64,000 nt of DNA, from assembly GCA_029936675.1 (NCBI GenBank), contig JAPYSB010000004.1, positions 111,844 through 175,843 of the forward strand, read 5' to 3'. A program made the translations under genes and the position numbers. The notes beneath the pieces are model-generated. The model saw only the letters and a program-made list of their open reading frames with translations, did not search any database and was not told the DNA's origin. Positions 55,443 to 64,000 of the stretch are shown piece after piece. The stretch's first letter is position 1; every line of letters starts with the position of its first letter. The DNA comes from Dehalococcoidia bacterium (GTDB lineage Bacteria > Chloroflexota > Dehalococcoidia > Lucifugimonadales > UBA826).

Positions 55443-56309
55443 TCAAACTCTCACGAATTTAGACACTCTTTCTCCAGTACCGATTTCGGTAACATAAATT
55501 GAACCTTCCGAATCTACAGTAATACCGTGTCCGTCCGTGATCGAGCCTTTTCCAGGCTCCTCATCAATTTTCCACCTTGAGACAACATCACCATCCAGTG
55601 TCCATATACTTACACCACCATGGGGACCTTGTTCTATGCAGTATATGTGGTCTTCATGTATCCAAACATCCCCAGGACTGGATAAATCAGTCCATTCCTC
55701 CAGAAAATCTCCATTACTGTTAAATAGTTGAATTCGGTCATTTTCACGGTCACAAATTATTATTCTTTCTCTTTGGTCTACCCATATATTGTGTAATAGG
55801 GCAAATTCTCCAGGCCCAGTACCTTCTTTTCCCCATGATAATAAAAGCTCTCCGTTGGCACTAAATTTGTGAACCCTGTGGCCTCCGTAACCATCTGACA
55901 CGTACAGTTCACCGGAGGGAGATATAGCCAAGCCGGAAGGCATATTAAAAGGTAGTCCCTGGAAAGATGGTGAGGGGGCTAATTTTTCTCCCAGAGTTCG
56001 AAGAACTTCTCCGCCGGGGGTATATTCGGTTGCTATGTGAAAGTCTCGGTCCACAAGCCAAACATTGTCGTTTGGAGCTATATAAATTCCGTGTGGATTT
56101 GCAGAGAATGTTCCTTCTCCCCAGGAGGATATGAAGTCACCTTCTTTGGTCCATATAGTGAGAGGATGTTTTCCTCTGCTAAAGATGTAAATTTCACCTT
56201 TCGAGTTCACTGCGCCATCTGACGCAGCCCCAAATTCCCAGTATTTCGGCATTTTTGGCCATTCCGGCACCTTTTCATATTTAAAATTTCCGCTACCTAG
56301 TACAACCAT
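55443..56309 (-). CDS. NHL-repeat (six-bladed beta-propeller) protein
   Basis: A 288-residue propeller of NHL repeats: GIYIAPNDNVWLVDRDFH, GLAISPSGELYVSDGYGGHRVHKFS, NIWVDQRERIIICDRENDRIQLF and GITVDSEGSIYVTEIGTGERVSKF. There is no signal peptide or catalytic residue set that would settle a role; similar proteins are often annotated as amidating-lyase-like. GGAGGTG lies 5 nt before the ATG. It is upstream of larB by about 30 nt and may be co-transcribed with larB and the GH105-like gene. Confidence 0.85.
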   Translation of the reverse strand: MVVLGSGNFKYEKVPEWPKMPKYWEFGAASDGAVNSKGEIYIFSRGKHPLTIWTKEGDFISSWGEGTFSANPHGIYIAPNDNVWLVDRDFHIATEYTPGGEVLRTLGEKLAPSPSFQGLPFNMPSGLAISPSGELYVSDGYGGHRVHKFSANGELLLSWGKEGTGPGEFALLHNIWVDQRERIIICDRENDRIQLFNSNGDFLEEWTDLSSPGDVWIHEDHIYCIEQGPHGGVSIWTLDGDVVSRWKIDEEPGKGSITDGHGITVDSEGSIYVTEIGTGERVSKFVRV

Positions 56310-56471
56310 TTGGCCACCTCCTATTTTACGACTTCAAGGTTGTTTGATTTTCATCCATTAGGGATATTTATTGCCCGATTCTACACGTTGAGCAATAAAC
56401 AGTTCAAAATGAGATTTGATATTTTCTTTACCTGCAAAGAAATAGGATGTAACCTGTTTAGGCTATTTTTT

Positions 56472-56546
56472 CGGGGTGTGGCGCAGCGGTAGCGCGCCTG
56501 TTTTGGGAACAGGAGGCCCTCGGTTCGATCCCGAGCACCCCGACCA
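56472..56546 (+). tRNA. tRNA-Pro (anticodon TGG)
   Basis: A complete cloverleaf: acceptor CGGGGTG with CACCCCG, D arm GCGC...GCGC, anticodon stem CCTGT/ACAGG around loop TTTGGGA giving anticodon TGG, and T arm CTCGG-TTCGATC-CCGAG. CCA is encoded at the 3' end. It lies in the gap between divergently and convergently arranged genes, alone rather than in a cluster. Confidence 0.97.
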
Positions 56547-56566
56547 TTCCATCATTGTTTTGGGAA

Positions 56567-58552
56567 TCAAAGCAAGCTAAATTGTGCTGTTAAATCCCAA
56601 AAATCAACTCCGTTTAATTTAAGCTCACACTCATTTCCTGGCTTAAATTCCTGAGGCATCAAGCATCTTCCTCGAAGAGGAAATTCCGTGAGCTCTATTA
56701 AGGCGCTACGGAGTGGGTCATTTTCTAATACTGTTGCCACTAACCGATTGGGAAAGTTTCCATTGAGAATTTCTTGTTCCAGGAATCTCAGAAGCCAGTA
56801 TTTTTTTCTCCTTGATTCGACCCCATGGATTTCTTTAACCCGTACTTCTGACTCAAACCCTATGTTCGATAATTCCTTTGGACCATACGTATTTGTACTG
56901 TTGCTGATATATTCAATTGCTTGTCTTTGTAGGCAGAGATCAGCGAAGCGTCTGAGAGGCGAGGTCGCCTGACAATATGATTCTAGGCCCAGTCCTGAGT
57001 GTCTATCTGGAGTCACCGATACTTTAGCTGGTTTCATGGATCTGGATGCTAAATACCAATCTAAAGGTCCATTGGCTGCCATAGAATGAGAATTTATCGA
57101 ATTGTCCTGCGATCTGTACAAAGCAGGTATTTGATTGGTCATAAAAAATTCAGATATTTTTGCGTTGTAAACAATCATTAGCTCAGCTATCAAATCTTTG
57201 GAGCGTGAATGAGCCGATGACATTGACACGTTTACCTTGCGGTCCTTTGAGATTTTTATTGTCATGTCGGGTCTGTTGAAAGAGTAGGCACCTTGTCGTT
57301 CCCTTTCTGATCTACTGTTAGTCGTGAATTGTTCCAATTTCGACAATAGGGTATGCAATTTTTCCGTGGGATTACTGAAAATATTATCCGCATCGTTGTA
57401 AGTTAGAGACTCGTTTGTTTCTATCGCAGTTTTGACAAGAGAATGTTTGATTAAATTTGATTTTTCGTCCAAATCTAGTCTAAGAGATAAACACAATCGT
57501 CGGGACCTAGGTCGGAGTGTTGATATGTTTTCAGATATAGGTCTGGGTAACATTGGAATCGTCAGTTCCGGCAAATATACTGAACACATTCTGCTTTTTG
57601 CTTCCAAATCAAAAATGGAACCCGAATCCACAGTGCTCGCTACTGCTGTTATATGTATCCATATGCGATTGTTATCTTTGTCTACAGAGAAGGCATCATC
57701 TCGATCTAGCGTATTTTCATCATCGATTGTGTAAGTTGGTAGATGGGTTAAATCTTCCCAATCGTAATCCAGCGGTATTAAAATTTCGGACCTTTTAATT
57801 AAATTTTCAGAAAAGTTAATTGGGATTTCGAGTTTTTCTAACTCATAGGGTATGTCTAAATTAATAATGCCTGTAGGCTCAAGTAACTTGAAACCTGTTT
57901 TTTGAAGGCCCCCCTGGGAATTGCTAGAAATGCGGTTGATTAGATCAGTCGCCTTGGCACTTCTACTATAAGATTCGCCTAGTATGACAAATTTTTTCAG
58001 ATACTGTATGAGCTGTGATTGATGATCTGATAGATTGGACGGGATTGATTGGTTTTTAATAGCCTTAATTAAGGTTTGTTCGCCTTCATTCTCCCTATTC
58101 GACCTGATCCTGGCCGTTTTTACTGATTCAACATTTTGTGGTGAATGAATCAATAAACCATTTTCGTATATCGAAAAAAATAATGAATCTTTATGAATAT
58201 GAAGATAAATAGCTGCTATTAAATAGGGGTCTTTCTCAAAATCCAACAAATCAGCTATTTCGTAAACATCAATTTGTTCGGTTTCATTCTCAATTAAATT
58301 TTGGCTTAGCAATTCCCAGGCGAGGTGCAAATCCAAGGTCTTAGACATCTGGGCTGCGACAGAAGAAAATTTTTGTGGATCAATAGCATCGCTTACATGT
58401 ATCCCAGACTTATATATTAAATTCTTGTTGGGTATTTTGGCTCGTTTATTTCTGCCCACTTTAACTTCAATGCGGGTGTTATTAGAGGATTCCGAGGACA
58501 ATTCACAGAACTTTAGTTCTTTACTGAGTAAGGCTATAGCTATTTCACCCAT
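56567..58552 (-). CDS. RNB-domain exoribonuclease (RNase II/R family)
   Basis: A 661-residue 3'-5' exoribonuclease. The catalytic RNB signature TIDDENTLDRDDAFSVD holds the four aspartates. It is followed by IHITAVAS, CSVYLPELTIPMLP, LYRSQDN and the late motif SYCQATSPLRRFADLCLQ. The N-terminal 240 residues lack clear cold-shock domains, and the C-terminus is short, so it resembles the shorter RNase II-like forms of cyanobacteria and Chloroflexi rather than RNase R. GGAG lies 4 nt before the ATG. Confidence 0.93.
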   Translation of the reverse strand: MGEIAIALLSKELKFCELSSESSNNTRIEVKVGRNKRAKIPNKNLIYKSGIHVSDAIDPQKFSSVAAQMSKTLDLHLAWELLSQNLIENETEQIDVYEIADLLDFEKDPYLIAAIYLHIHKDSLFFSIYENGLLIHSPQNVESVKTARIRSNRENEGEQTLIKAIKNQSIPSNLSDHQSQLIQYLKKFVILGESYSRSAKATDLINRISSNSQGGLQKTGFKLLEPTGIINLDIPYELEKLEIPINFSENLIKRSEILIPLDYDWEDLTHLPTYTIDDENTLDRDDAFSVDKDNNRIWIHITAVASTVDSGSIFDLEAKSRMCSVYLPELTIPMLPRPISENISTLRPRSRRLCLSLRLDLDEKSNLIKHSLVKTAIETNESLTYNDADNIFSNPTEKLHTLLSKLEQFTTNSRSERERQGAYSFNRPDMTIKISKDRKVNVSMSSAHSRSKDLIAELMIVYNAKISEFFMTNQIPALYRSQDNSINSHSMAANGPLDWYLASRSMKPAKVSVTPDRHSGLGLESYCQATSPLRRFADLCLQRQAIEYISNSTNTYGPKELSNIGFESEVRVKEIHGVESRRKKYWLLRFLEQEILNGNFPNRLVATVLENDPLRSALIELTEFPLRGRCLMPQEFKPGNECELKLNGVDFWDLTAQFSLL

Positions 58553-58756
58553 AGGGCTCCTTCGAATTCAGTATCTAGGAAAGATGTTACCGTGTTTTTA
58601 GATGAAACACTGGAAACTATGATCTGAGGATCGTTAGTAAGGGTCCGTATTTCTGTTGCACATTTACTACTTATTGTGCGAATCTTCTATTAGTATATGA
58701 CAGGCATATGACACCCTCAAATTTGCAGGTTTGAGCGGCCGTTTTTGGAGGCGCAT
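58553..58756. other. Intergenic gap with short hairpins, no gene seen
   Basis: About 200 nt between divergent genes. It holds the short arms GTGTTT/AAACAC (around 58590-58610), GCACA/TGTGC (around 58660-58680) and CTCAAA/TTTGAG (around 58716-58735). None has a U-tract that makes a convincing terminator, and no clear promoter was found. Confidence 0.4.
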
Positions 58757-59863
58757 TTGAAAAACATTCATACCCTGGCTTTAAATATTCTAAAAGACTT
58801 GAGCCGGTGTCCTGCCACATCCTTCAACGAGTACCTAGTATCCAACAAATTAATGTCGATTCTGGAAGAGAATTCCATTGATTACTCCCAAGATGATTAT
58901 GGAAATATTGTAGCGAAAATTTCTGGGCCTGAAGAGAGTCATCGACCCATTGCATATGTGGCCCATATGGATCATCCAGGTTACGAAATTATTCGGGATG
59001 AAAAGGGTTTTTATGTTGGAAAATCCCTAGGCGGTGTTCCAAGGGCAGCTGCGATTAAAGGTGCAGATTGTTTTTCTTTTGATCAGGAAAATAATAGACA
59101 CCCATGCCGTATTGAACCTTGGGATGAAGGCGGCGAAGGGGAAGTAAAGGTAGTTTCGGAAATAAAATTGGATGTTGGAACTCCAATAACATTCAACTTG
59201 CCTGATTTCAGCCTGCTAGATAACCAAATAGAAATGCGGGCATTAGATGACCTTGCCGGGTGTGCTTCAATAATGGCTTCATTAATTGAGCTAAAGCGAG
59301 AGCCTGTGGCGACCGACATTTTTGGGATTTTTACTAGGGCTGAGGAGGTAGGGCTGGTAGGAGCTGGACTAATTGCAGCTGAGCAGACTATACCAACAAA
59401 TACTTTTGTAGTGTCTGTTGAAACCAGCTCTGTTATTCCCGGAGTGGAGCAAGGCATGGGGCCGGTTATACGGACTGGGGATGCATCCTACACATTTGAT
59501 GCGGAGGCTGAACAGATTTTAACCTTGGCAAAGAATTCCTTGCTTTCCGAAAATCCAGGCTTTAAATGGCAAAGACAATTAATGGCGGCAGGCTCTTGTG
59601 AGGCAACAGCTTTCGCCGTTAATGGTTTTTCCACTACGGGAGTTGCGTTTCCTTTGGGCAATTGGCATAACGCTACAACCAAAATACCGGACCCCAATGG
59701 TGCTATTGGGATGGAATACATATCTTTGGATGACTTCTTAAATGGAACCGATTTGATTTTCACCTCTGCCTCCATGATTTCTTCCAAGACCGCATCACCG
59801 GTGAAGGAAAGACTTTTAGAAGTGCAAGGCAAATTAAGGGATCGACTAAAAAGACGCATCTAA
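58757..59863 (+). CDS. M42-family metallo-aminopeptidase
   Basis: Dinuclear zinc aminopeptidase of the M42 (glutamyl/deblocking aminopeptidase) family, about 368 residues. Zinc and catalytic residues are seen in VAHMDHPGYE, ALDDLAGCASI, TRAEEVGLVGAG and VSVETSS. The final histidine is in GNWHNATTKI. The frame opens at a TTG at 58745, but GGAGG (58747-58751) lies inside that extension, 5 nt before a second TTG at 58757, which is the better start. It would clip N-terminal residues from peptides in the cytoplasm. Confidence 0.88.
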   Translation: MKNIHTLALNILKDLSRCPATSFNEYLVSNKLMSILEENSIDYSQDDYGNIVAKISGPEESHRPIAYVAHMDHPGYEIIRDEKGFYVGKSLGGVPRAAAIKGADCFSFDQENNRHPCRIEPWDEGGEGEVKVVSEIKLDVGTPITFNLPDFSLLDNQIEMRALDDLAGCASIMASLIELKREPVATDIFGIFTRAEEVGLVGAGLIAAEQTIPTNTFVVSVETSSVIPGVEQGMGPVIRTGDASYTFDAEAEQILTLAKNSLLSENPGFKWQRQLMAAGSCEATAFAVNGFSTTGVAFPLGNWHNATTKIPDPNGAIGMEYISLDDFLNGTDLIFTSASMISSKTASPVKERLLEVQGKLRDRLKRRI

Positions 59864-60504
59864 GGTTGGCTTCGATCCCATCCGTCTAGAGTCCAGTATC
59901 CCACATTTGGCACTACCACTTTGGAGGTTAATCCCTGGGCTTTTTTCAGGCGCTGAATATTGTACAAATGTGTTACTTCTTCAAAGTAAATATGGCGCAT
60001 CGTAGCCTTAAGTGTCATGGAACCTTTTGCTGGTTTTCCTTTCGATGTCACACCGTTTGGATGAGCTTTTGCCATCATCTCCCACTGGGGAGTAGCGTCT
60101 CTACTGATTTTTTGAGAAGCCATAAACTCGAGTGAATTATCGTTAAGTACTCGGATAGCCAAATCAATGAACTTTTTCAACATAAGGCTTATGTCATTAA
60201 TTTCCCAATAAACTTCGTCATCAAGACGTCTGTCTGATTTCGATTGGGATATCTCTTCGATGTTTTTGACTCCGTGGTCTTCTAGAGGGAAAAGAATTGA
60301 CCCCCATCTTAAAACCAACCACCTTGGTATTAACGATGCCATATGGCTGACTTGGTTGCGAATGCTCCATCCCGCCCACTCCCAATCCTGCGAAGTGTAA
60401 TCTAACTGTTCTTCGGTAAGTCCCTCGAGTTCACTTTGAATCAAACCATATATGGTTTCAAATCCCGAAAAGCAAGTGATGGCTCCATTGGTAATATTTC
60501 CCAT
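59860..60504 (-). CDS. DinB-superfamily protein (YfiT/thiol-transferase-like fold)
   Basis: A 214-residue four-helix protein of the DinB-like superfamily. WSIRNQVSHMASLIPRW and RHIYFEEVTHLYNIQRLKKAQG carry the histidines that hold a metal in this fold. Members include mycothiol- or bacillithiol-dependent enzymes, but the thiol here is unknown. It is not the DinB polymerase. The frame opens at TTG 60510, but AAGGA with 6 nt spacing favours ATG 60504. It directly follows the dehydratase gene and converges with the M42 gene. Confidence 0.8.
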   Translation of the reverse strand: MGNITNGAITCFSGFETIYGLIQSELEGLTEEQLDYTSQDWEWAGWSIRNQVSHMASLIPRWLVLRWGSILFPLEDHGVKNIEEISQSKSDRRLDDEVYWEINDISLMLKKFIDLAIRVLNDNSLEFMASQKISRDATPQWEMMAKAHPNGVTSKGKPAKGSMTLKATMRHIYFEEVTHLYNIQRLKKAQGLTSKVVVPNVGYWTLDGWDRSQP

Positions 60505-60506
60505 AA

Positions 60507-61472
60507 TCAATCCTTGTATCTTTCTATCGCTCGGAGTAAGTGCTCCATCGATAGGTTTCCACCACTCGCAACTATCACCACTTTTTTATTTTTTAATCTC
60601 CCCTTCATTTTAATGGCTGCCGCTAGGCTTGCCGCTCCCGCGTGCTCCACTAAATTTCGGGTATGCTCTAGGTATAAAACGATGGCATCTTCCATCTCTT
60701 CATCAGAAACAAGAATAAAATCATCCAGCATCTCTCTCAAAATTGTTTGTGCGGGTTCGTAGCCCTTATTGGTTGCCAAACCTTCCGCTATACTGGCCAT
60801 CTCAGCCTGTTCCAAATCACCTGATTTCCAAGAATTGTAGGCCGCCGGTGCCCGTTCGGATTGTACCCCTATAACTTCAATTCTTGGATTAATAGATTTA
60901 GCTGTAATACAAGTACCACAGGCCCCACTTCCTCCTCCCACAGGCACAATTATTGTGTCAACGTCGGGTAGATCTTCTATTATCTCAAGGGTGTAGGTTC
61001 CTACACCTGCGTAGAGTTGAGTTTCTTCTACGGCATTTATATATTTGTAGCCTTTTTTTTTCGATAGATCCCTCATGAATTGATCTGCGATACCAAAATG
61101 CTCTCCGTAATGAATTACTTCTGCACCTAGATTGCGCATTGATTCAACTTTACCGGGGTTGGCTATTTCAGGGACCGCTATGAATGCTTTCGCCCCAAAT
61201 AAAGACGCAGCATATGCTATGGATTGGCCATGATTACCGCTTGAAGCGGTGGACACTCCTTTCTCTAAATCTGCAGGTGCCATTTGGGCCAGAAGATTAA
61301 CACCACCTCTGACCTTGAAAGCCCCCAACTTTTGGTGATTTTCATGCTTAACGTACACTTCTGTGCCTATTATTTTCTCTAGGGCAAGATGACGGTGAAG
61401 TGGGGTTCTTGTGATGTAACTACCTATCCTATTTTTTGCGGCTATTACGTCAGTTAGGGTTGGTGTATACAA
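60507..61472 (-). CDS. PLP-dependent threonine/serine dehydratase-like enzyme
   Basis: Fold-type II PLP enzyme of 321 residues, like catabolic threonine dehydratase (TdcB) or serine racemase. The PLP lysine is in HQKLGAFKVRGGVN, the phosphate-binding glycine loop is VGGGSGACG and SSGNHGQSIAYAA is the substrate loop. There is no C-terminal ACT regulatory domain, so the biosynthetic IlvA role is less likely. GGAG with 6 nt spacing supports the TTG start. It is first of a two-gene unit with the DinB-like protein. Confidence 0.9.
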   Translation of the reverse strand: MYTPTLTDVIAAKNRIGSYITRTPLHRHLALEKIIGTEVYVKHENHQKLGAFKVRGGVNLLAQMAPADLEKGVSTASSGNHGQSIAYAASLFGAKAFIAVPEIANPGKVESMRNLGAEVIHYGEHFGIADQFMRDLSKKKGYKYINAVEETQLYAGVGTYTLEIIEDLPDVDTIIVPVGGGSGACGTCITAKSINPRIEVIGVQSERAPAAYNSWKSGDLEQAEMASIAEGLATNKGYEPAQTILREMLDDFILVSDEEMEDAIVLYLEHTRNLVEHAGAASLAAAIKMKGRLKNKKVVIVASGGNLSMEHLLRAIERYKD

Positions 61473-61623
61473 AAAAAACTCCTAGATAAAGGGTTCCATA
61501 ATTTAAATGTTAGGGAATATTTTACGCTTAATATCAGTGACAAACACCAGTGTGCTCATGACATGCTAAAATCCTCGGCACTTGGTCTACTTCAAATTAA
61601 AGGTTTCTTAAATAAGTGAGTGA

Positions 61624-62850
61624 ATGAGTATGATCGATAGACAATATGACGTGGTTGTTGTTGGCGGCGGTATCATTGGCCTTGCCACTTCGATGAAACT
61701 GACACAAGATTTTCCAAATTTAAAAGTTGCGGTTTTGGAAAAAGAAGAAGAAGTGGCTCAACACCAAACGGGTCACAACAGTGGTGTTATTCACGCAGGT
61801 ATTTACTATGCTCCAGGTAGTCAGAAGGCAAATTTCTGCTCCACCGGAGGGAAGCTCCTTAGGGATTTTTGCGACGAGTATGGAATAGCTTATGACATGT
61901 GCGGGAAACTGATCGTTGCTACGGACGATTCGGAAGTTCCACAACTTGAGGAACTTTTTAAGCGCGGAACCGAAAATGGTGCTGAAGACTTGAGAATGGT
62001 TGATCAAGAGGAAATAAAGGACATAGAGCCATATTCTGCTGGAGTTAAAGCAATATTATCTCCGAATACGGGCATAGTTGATTATTTTGAGGTTTCTCAG
62101 GCGTACGGCACACGTATGCGGGAAAATGGAGGAGATCTTCTCACGAATGTTGAGGTAATTTCCATCGAAAATAAAGATAATCTGGTTTACATCAATACTA
62201 CGTCAGGTACGTTTGCCGCCAAATATGTCTTAAATTGTGCGGGTCTTCATGCCGATACTGTAGCCAGGATGATGGGAGTTGATGTGGGAGTGAAAATTGT
62301 TCCGTTCAGAGGGGAATACTTTTCTATTATTCCCGAGAAAGAACATATGGTTAAAGGTTTGATTTATCCGGTTCCTAACCCAAATATGCCATTTCTAGGA
62401 GTCCATTTTACTCGCCGAATAAATGGAAGTGTTGAGGCAGGGCCAAACGCAGTTCTTGCGTTTGCCAGGGAAGGTTACAAAAAAACAGATGTGAATCTGA
62501 AAGATACATTTGAGACTCTCTCATATCCAGGTTTCTGGAAGATGTCGGCCAAATATTGGAAAGTTGGTATGCATGAACAGTATAGATCCCTTGTTAAAGG
62601 AGTCTTTGTGAAATCTTTGCAAAAATTAATGCCCGAAATTACTGGGGATGATTTAGGAGTTCCAGGGGCTGGAGTAAGAGCTCAAGTGATAGATGCAAAT
62701 GGCGGATTATTACAAGATTTTGCCATTGAGGCTTCAGCGAACGCTATCCATGTTCTTAGTGCTCCATCACCTGGAGCAACTTCTTCGATAACAATAAGTG
62801 AATATATAGTGGACTTGGCTCAAGAATCTTTTGACCTGAGCGCTGCCTAA
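61624..62850 (+). CDS. lhgO: L-2-hydroxyglutarate oxidase/dehydrogenase (LhgO)
   Basis: FAD-dependent enzyme that oxidises L-2-hydroxyglutarate to 2-oxoglutarate and passes electrons to quinone or oxygen. The 408 residues start with the FAD motif VVVGGGIIGLATSMKL. They continue with HQTGHNSGVIHAGIYYAPGSQKANFC, the LhgO signature, and end with APSPGATSSITISEYIV. Start is ATG 61624 or ATG 61630. No succinate-semialdehyde or lysine-degradation genes lie nearby, so the source of the substrate is not shown. Confidence 0.9.
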   Translation: MSMIDRQYDVVVVGGGIIGLATSMKLTQDFPNLKVAVLEKEEEVAQHQTGHNSGVIHAGIYYAPGSQKANFCSTGGKLLRDFCDEYGIAYDMCGKLIVATDDSEVPQLEELFKRGTENGAEDLRMVDQEEIKDIEPYSAGVKAILSPNTGIVDYFEVSQAYGTRMRENGGDLLTNVEVISIENKDNLVYINTTSGTFAAKYVLNCAGLHADTVARMMGVDVGVKIVPFRGEYFSIIPEKEHMVKGLIYPVPNPNMPFLGVHFTRRINGSVEAGPNAVLAFAREGYKKTDVNLKDTFETLSYPGFWKMSAKYWKVGMHEQYRSLVKGVFVKSLQKLMPEITGDDLGVPGAGVRAQVIDANGGLLQDFAIEASANAIHVLSAPSPGATSSITISEYIVDLAQESFDLSAA

Positions 62851-62871
62851 TTATTTGCAAGGAGTTTTGCT

Positions 62872-63819
62872 ATGAAAATTGCCTATGCCTTCAGACGTAC
62901 AACGGTATATCCATACACTGCAGGGTTCTACGGACCTGCTGGATGGGGGCTTCCGGATGAACCAGGATTAACTACATTCCTAACCAAAATTAATGAAATC
63001 GGGTTTGACGGTATTGAACTAGGATTTGAGGTTTTTGGAGGTTATGAGGCCACAGAGTCTTCTGCTAAGGAATTGCAGAAACGCTTGGAGGATTCAGGTG
63101 CTCCCTGCGTGGCAATAAGGGCAGGCGGGGTTCTTTCTACTCCGGTGGTTGGCGAGCAAAATAGAGATCGACTTTTTAAGTCTATTGAAATAGCCGGGTG
63201 GCTGGGCATAGGCATCGTCAACAGTGCTCTGTCGGGACCGCCAAGAAATAAGACGTTAGGAGACAATACTCCCGGTAAGCCGATACAACAGGGATCAAGC
63301 CAGCTTGCTTCATATCAAGATTTTGAGCGAACAGCCAGTATTTTGCATGAAGCGGGAGAAAGAGCTGGCGGTGCTGGACTAGAAGTTACTGTAGAGGTGC
63401 ATCAGCTCTCTATAGCAGATACTAGTACTTCAACTTTGAAGTTACTTGAAATGGCGAATAGTGATCATGTTTTTGCTAACCCTGATTTAGGTAACATACT
63501 TTGGCATTATGATGAACCTGAAGAATCCAGTGAGGATGCTATAGTAGCCCTAGCCCCTCACTCTAAATATTGGCATTGCAAAACTCTTCAGAGAATCCAC
63601 GTACCAGAGTTGGATCGGGCCTACTTCATAAGGGTGCCTATACCTGACGGGGACATCGATTATAGATTTGCTATCAACGCCATGATAGATGCTGGGTACG
63701 ATGGGTATTTTGCTTTGGAAGGGACAAACACCGGCGATCATATGTCTAAAGATGCAAGAAGCGTCCAATATGTCAGAAAAATAATGGCTGAGATAGAACA
63801 GGGTAAACCAATTTTGTAG
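62872..63819 (+). CDS. Sugar phosphate isomerase/epimerase-like TIM barrel
   Basis: A 315-residue AP-endonuclease-2/xylose isomerase-like barrel. KINEIGFDGIELGFEVFGG marks the first strands, VTVEVHQLSIAD holds a metal glutamate, FANPDLGNILW another ligand region and YFALEGTNTGDH the last glutamate. Such enzymes isomerise or epimerise sugars or sugar acids. The substrate is unknown. AAGGAG with 7 nt spacing supports the ATG, 21 nt after lhgO, so the two are probably co-transcribed. Confidence 0.85.
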   Translation: MKIAYAFRRTTVYPYTAGFYGPAGWGLPDEPGLTTFLTKINEIGFDGIELGFEVFGGYEATESSAKELQKRLEDSGAPCVAIRAGGVLSTPVVGEQNRDRLFKSIEIAGWLGIGIVNSALSGPPRNKTLGDNTPGKPIQQGSSQLASYQDFERTASILHEAGERAGGAGLEVTVEVHQLSIADTSTSTLKLLEMANSDHVFANPDLGNILWHYDEPEESSEDAIVALAPHSKYWHCKTLQRIHVPELDRAYFIRVPIPDGDIDYRFAINAMIDAGYDGYFALEGTNTGDHMSKDARSVQYVRKIMAEIEQGKPIL

Positions 63820-63831
63820 TACCTGTTTCAC

Positions 63832-63860
63832 TTGACGCAATCAGTCAGTGAGATTACTAT
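63832..63860 (+). promoter_or_regulatory. Candidate rRNA operon promoter
   Basis: TTGACG (63832-63837) and TACTAT (63855-63860) with a 17 nt spacer lie about 80 nt upstream of the 16S start. Confidence 0.6.
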
Positions 63861-63869
63861 GTACGTCTG

Positions 63870-63918
63870 TTGCGTTTTTTAGCGCAATTTTTGGGTTCAT
63901 CCCGACGCACCTTAACAA
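63870..63918 (+). promoter_or_regulatory. Leader hairpin and boxA-like antitermination site of the rRNA operon
   Basis: TTGCG (63870-63874) and CGCAA (63883-63887) form a small hairpin, followed by GCACCTTAACAA (63907-63918), which resembles boxA. The boxB-then-boxA order matches rRNA antitermination leaders. Confidence 0.45.
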
Positions 63919-63941
63919 CTGGATAGTAGAAGGAAACCGTT

Positions 63942-64000
63942 AATATTTAGAGTTTGATCCTGGCTCAGGACGAACGCTGGCGGTGCGCCTAATGCATGCA
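63942..64000 (+). rRNA. 16S ribosomal RNA, 5' end only
   Basis: AGAGTTTGATCCTGGCTCAG (63949-63968), the universal bacterial 16S start, is followed by GACGAACGCTGGCGG and GCCTAATGCATGCA. The 5' limit is estimated from the usual distance to this motif. The gene continues past the right edge. Too little is present for phylogenetic placement. Confidence 0.97.

Noticed and set aside
58590..58740. Short hairpins before the M42 gene as terminators
   Set aside because: Stems of 5-6 bp without convincing U-tracts in the right orientation.
1..64000. CRISPR arrays, insertion sequences, integrases, prophage or an origin
   Set aside because: No direct repeat-spacer pattern, transposase or integrase frame, attachment-site repeat, or DnaA-box cluster was noticed on reading the window.

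Overview
This is an AT-rich, gene-dense bacterial chromosome segment with very short intergenic gaps and many ATGA or TAATG stop/start overlaps. Gene content points to a marine Chloroflexota, most likely the SAR202/Dehalococcoidia side. The clues are a giant Chlor_Arch_YYY/PMT fusion protein, two LLM-type (F420/flavin) monooxygenases, two CaiB/BaiF CoA transferases, an NuoEFG-less complex I cluster, a SufU-type SUF operon and the opening bases of the 16S rRNA. This placement is an inference from families; no database was searched. I saw no IS element, integrase, CRISPR array or replication origin.

Layout. 1-7567 (minus): complex I operon nuoA-B-C-D-H-I-J-K, a small DUF2007-like gene and nuoL, which runs off the left edge. 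7851-9474 (plus): a polyprenyl diphosphate synthase and a YjbQ-family protein. 9539-15873 (plus): a SUF iron-sulfur operon, sufB-sufC-sufD-sufU1-rrf2-sufS-sufU2, with a promoter and overlapping inverted repeats at its head. 15875-22215: an orphan family-5 solute-binding protein, a TatD nuclease, a Yip1-like membrane protein, the gamma, beta and biotin-carrier subunits of a sodium-pumping decarboxylase, a TPR lipoprotein and a gamma-carbonic anhydrase. 22226-25444 (minus): a cobalamin riboswitch with terminator ahead of btuF-btuC-btuD. 25465-33615 (minus): rpoB-rpoC with promoter and leader hairpin. 33667-34791: dinB.

From about 34.8 kb to the right end the region is catabolic and accessory in character. 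A minus-strand operon encodes two CoA transferases, a GH-A-type barrel protein and an S9 peptidase, next to the 1469-residue YYY membrane protein. A divergent plus-strand run encodes a CE7-type esterase, a degenerate esterase paralogue, an LLM oxidoreductase, a rhodanese, an arylsulfotransferase-like protein and a ThuA protein. A minus-strand set follows: LLM oxidoreductase, PfkB kinase, zinc ribbon, larB plus a GH105-like protein, and an NHL propeller. Then come tRNA-Pro, an RNB exoribonuclease, an M42 aminopeptidase, a DinB-like protein with a threonine dehydratase-like enzyme, L-2-hydroxyglutarate oxidase and a sugar isomerase/epimerase. The window closes with the rRNA promoter, a nut-like leader and the first about 59 nt of 16S rRNA.

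The most interesting observation is the rhodanese at 47975-48820. Its catalytic cysteine position is an in-frame TGA. The conserved active-site loop and C-terminus continue in frame after it, and a GC-rich hairpin sits at bacterial-SECIS distance downstream. It is a candidate selenocysteine-containing sulfurtransferase; a nonsense mutation or sequencing error is the main alternative.
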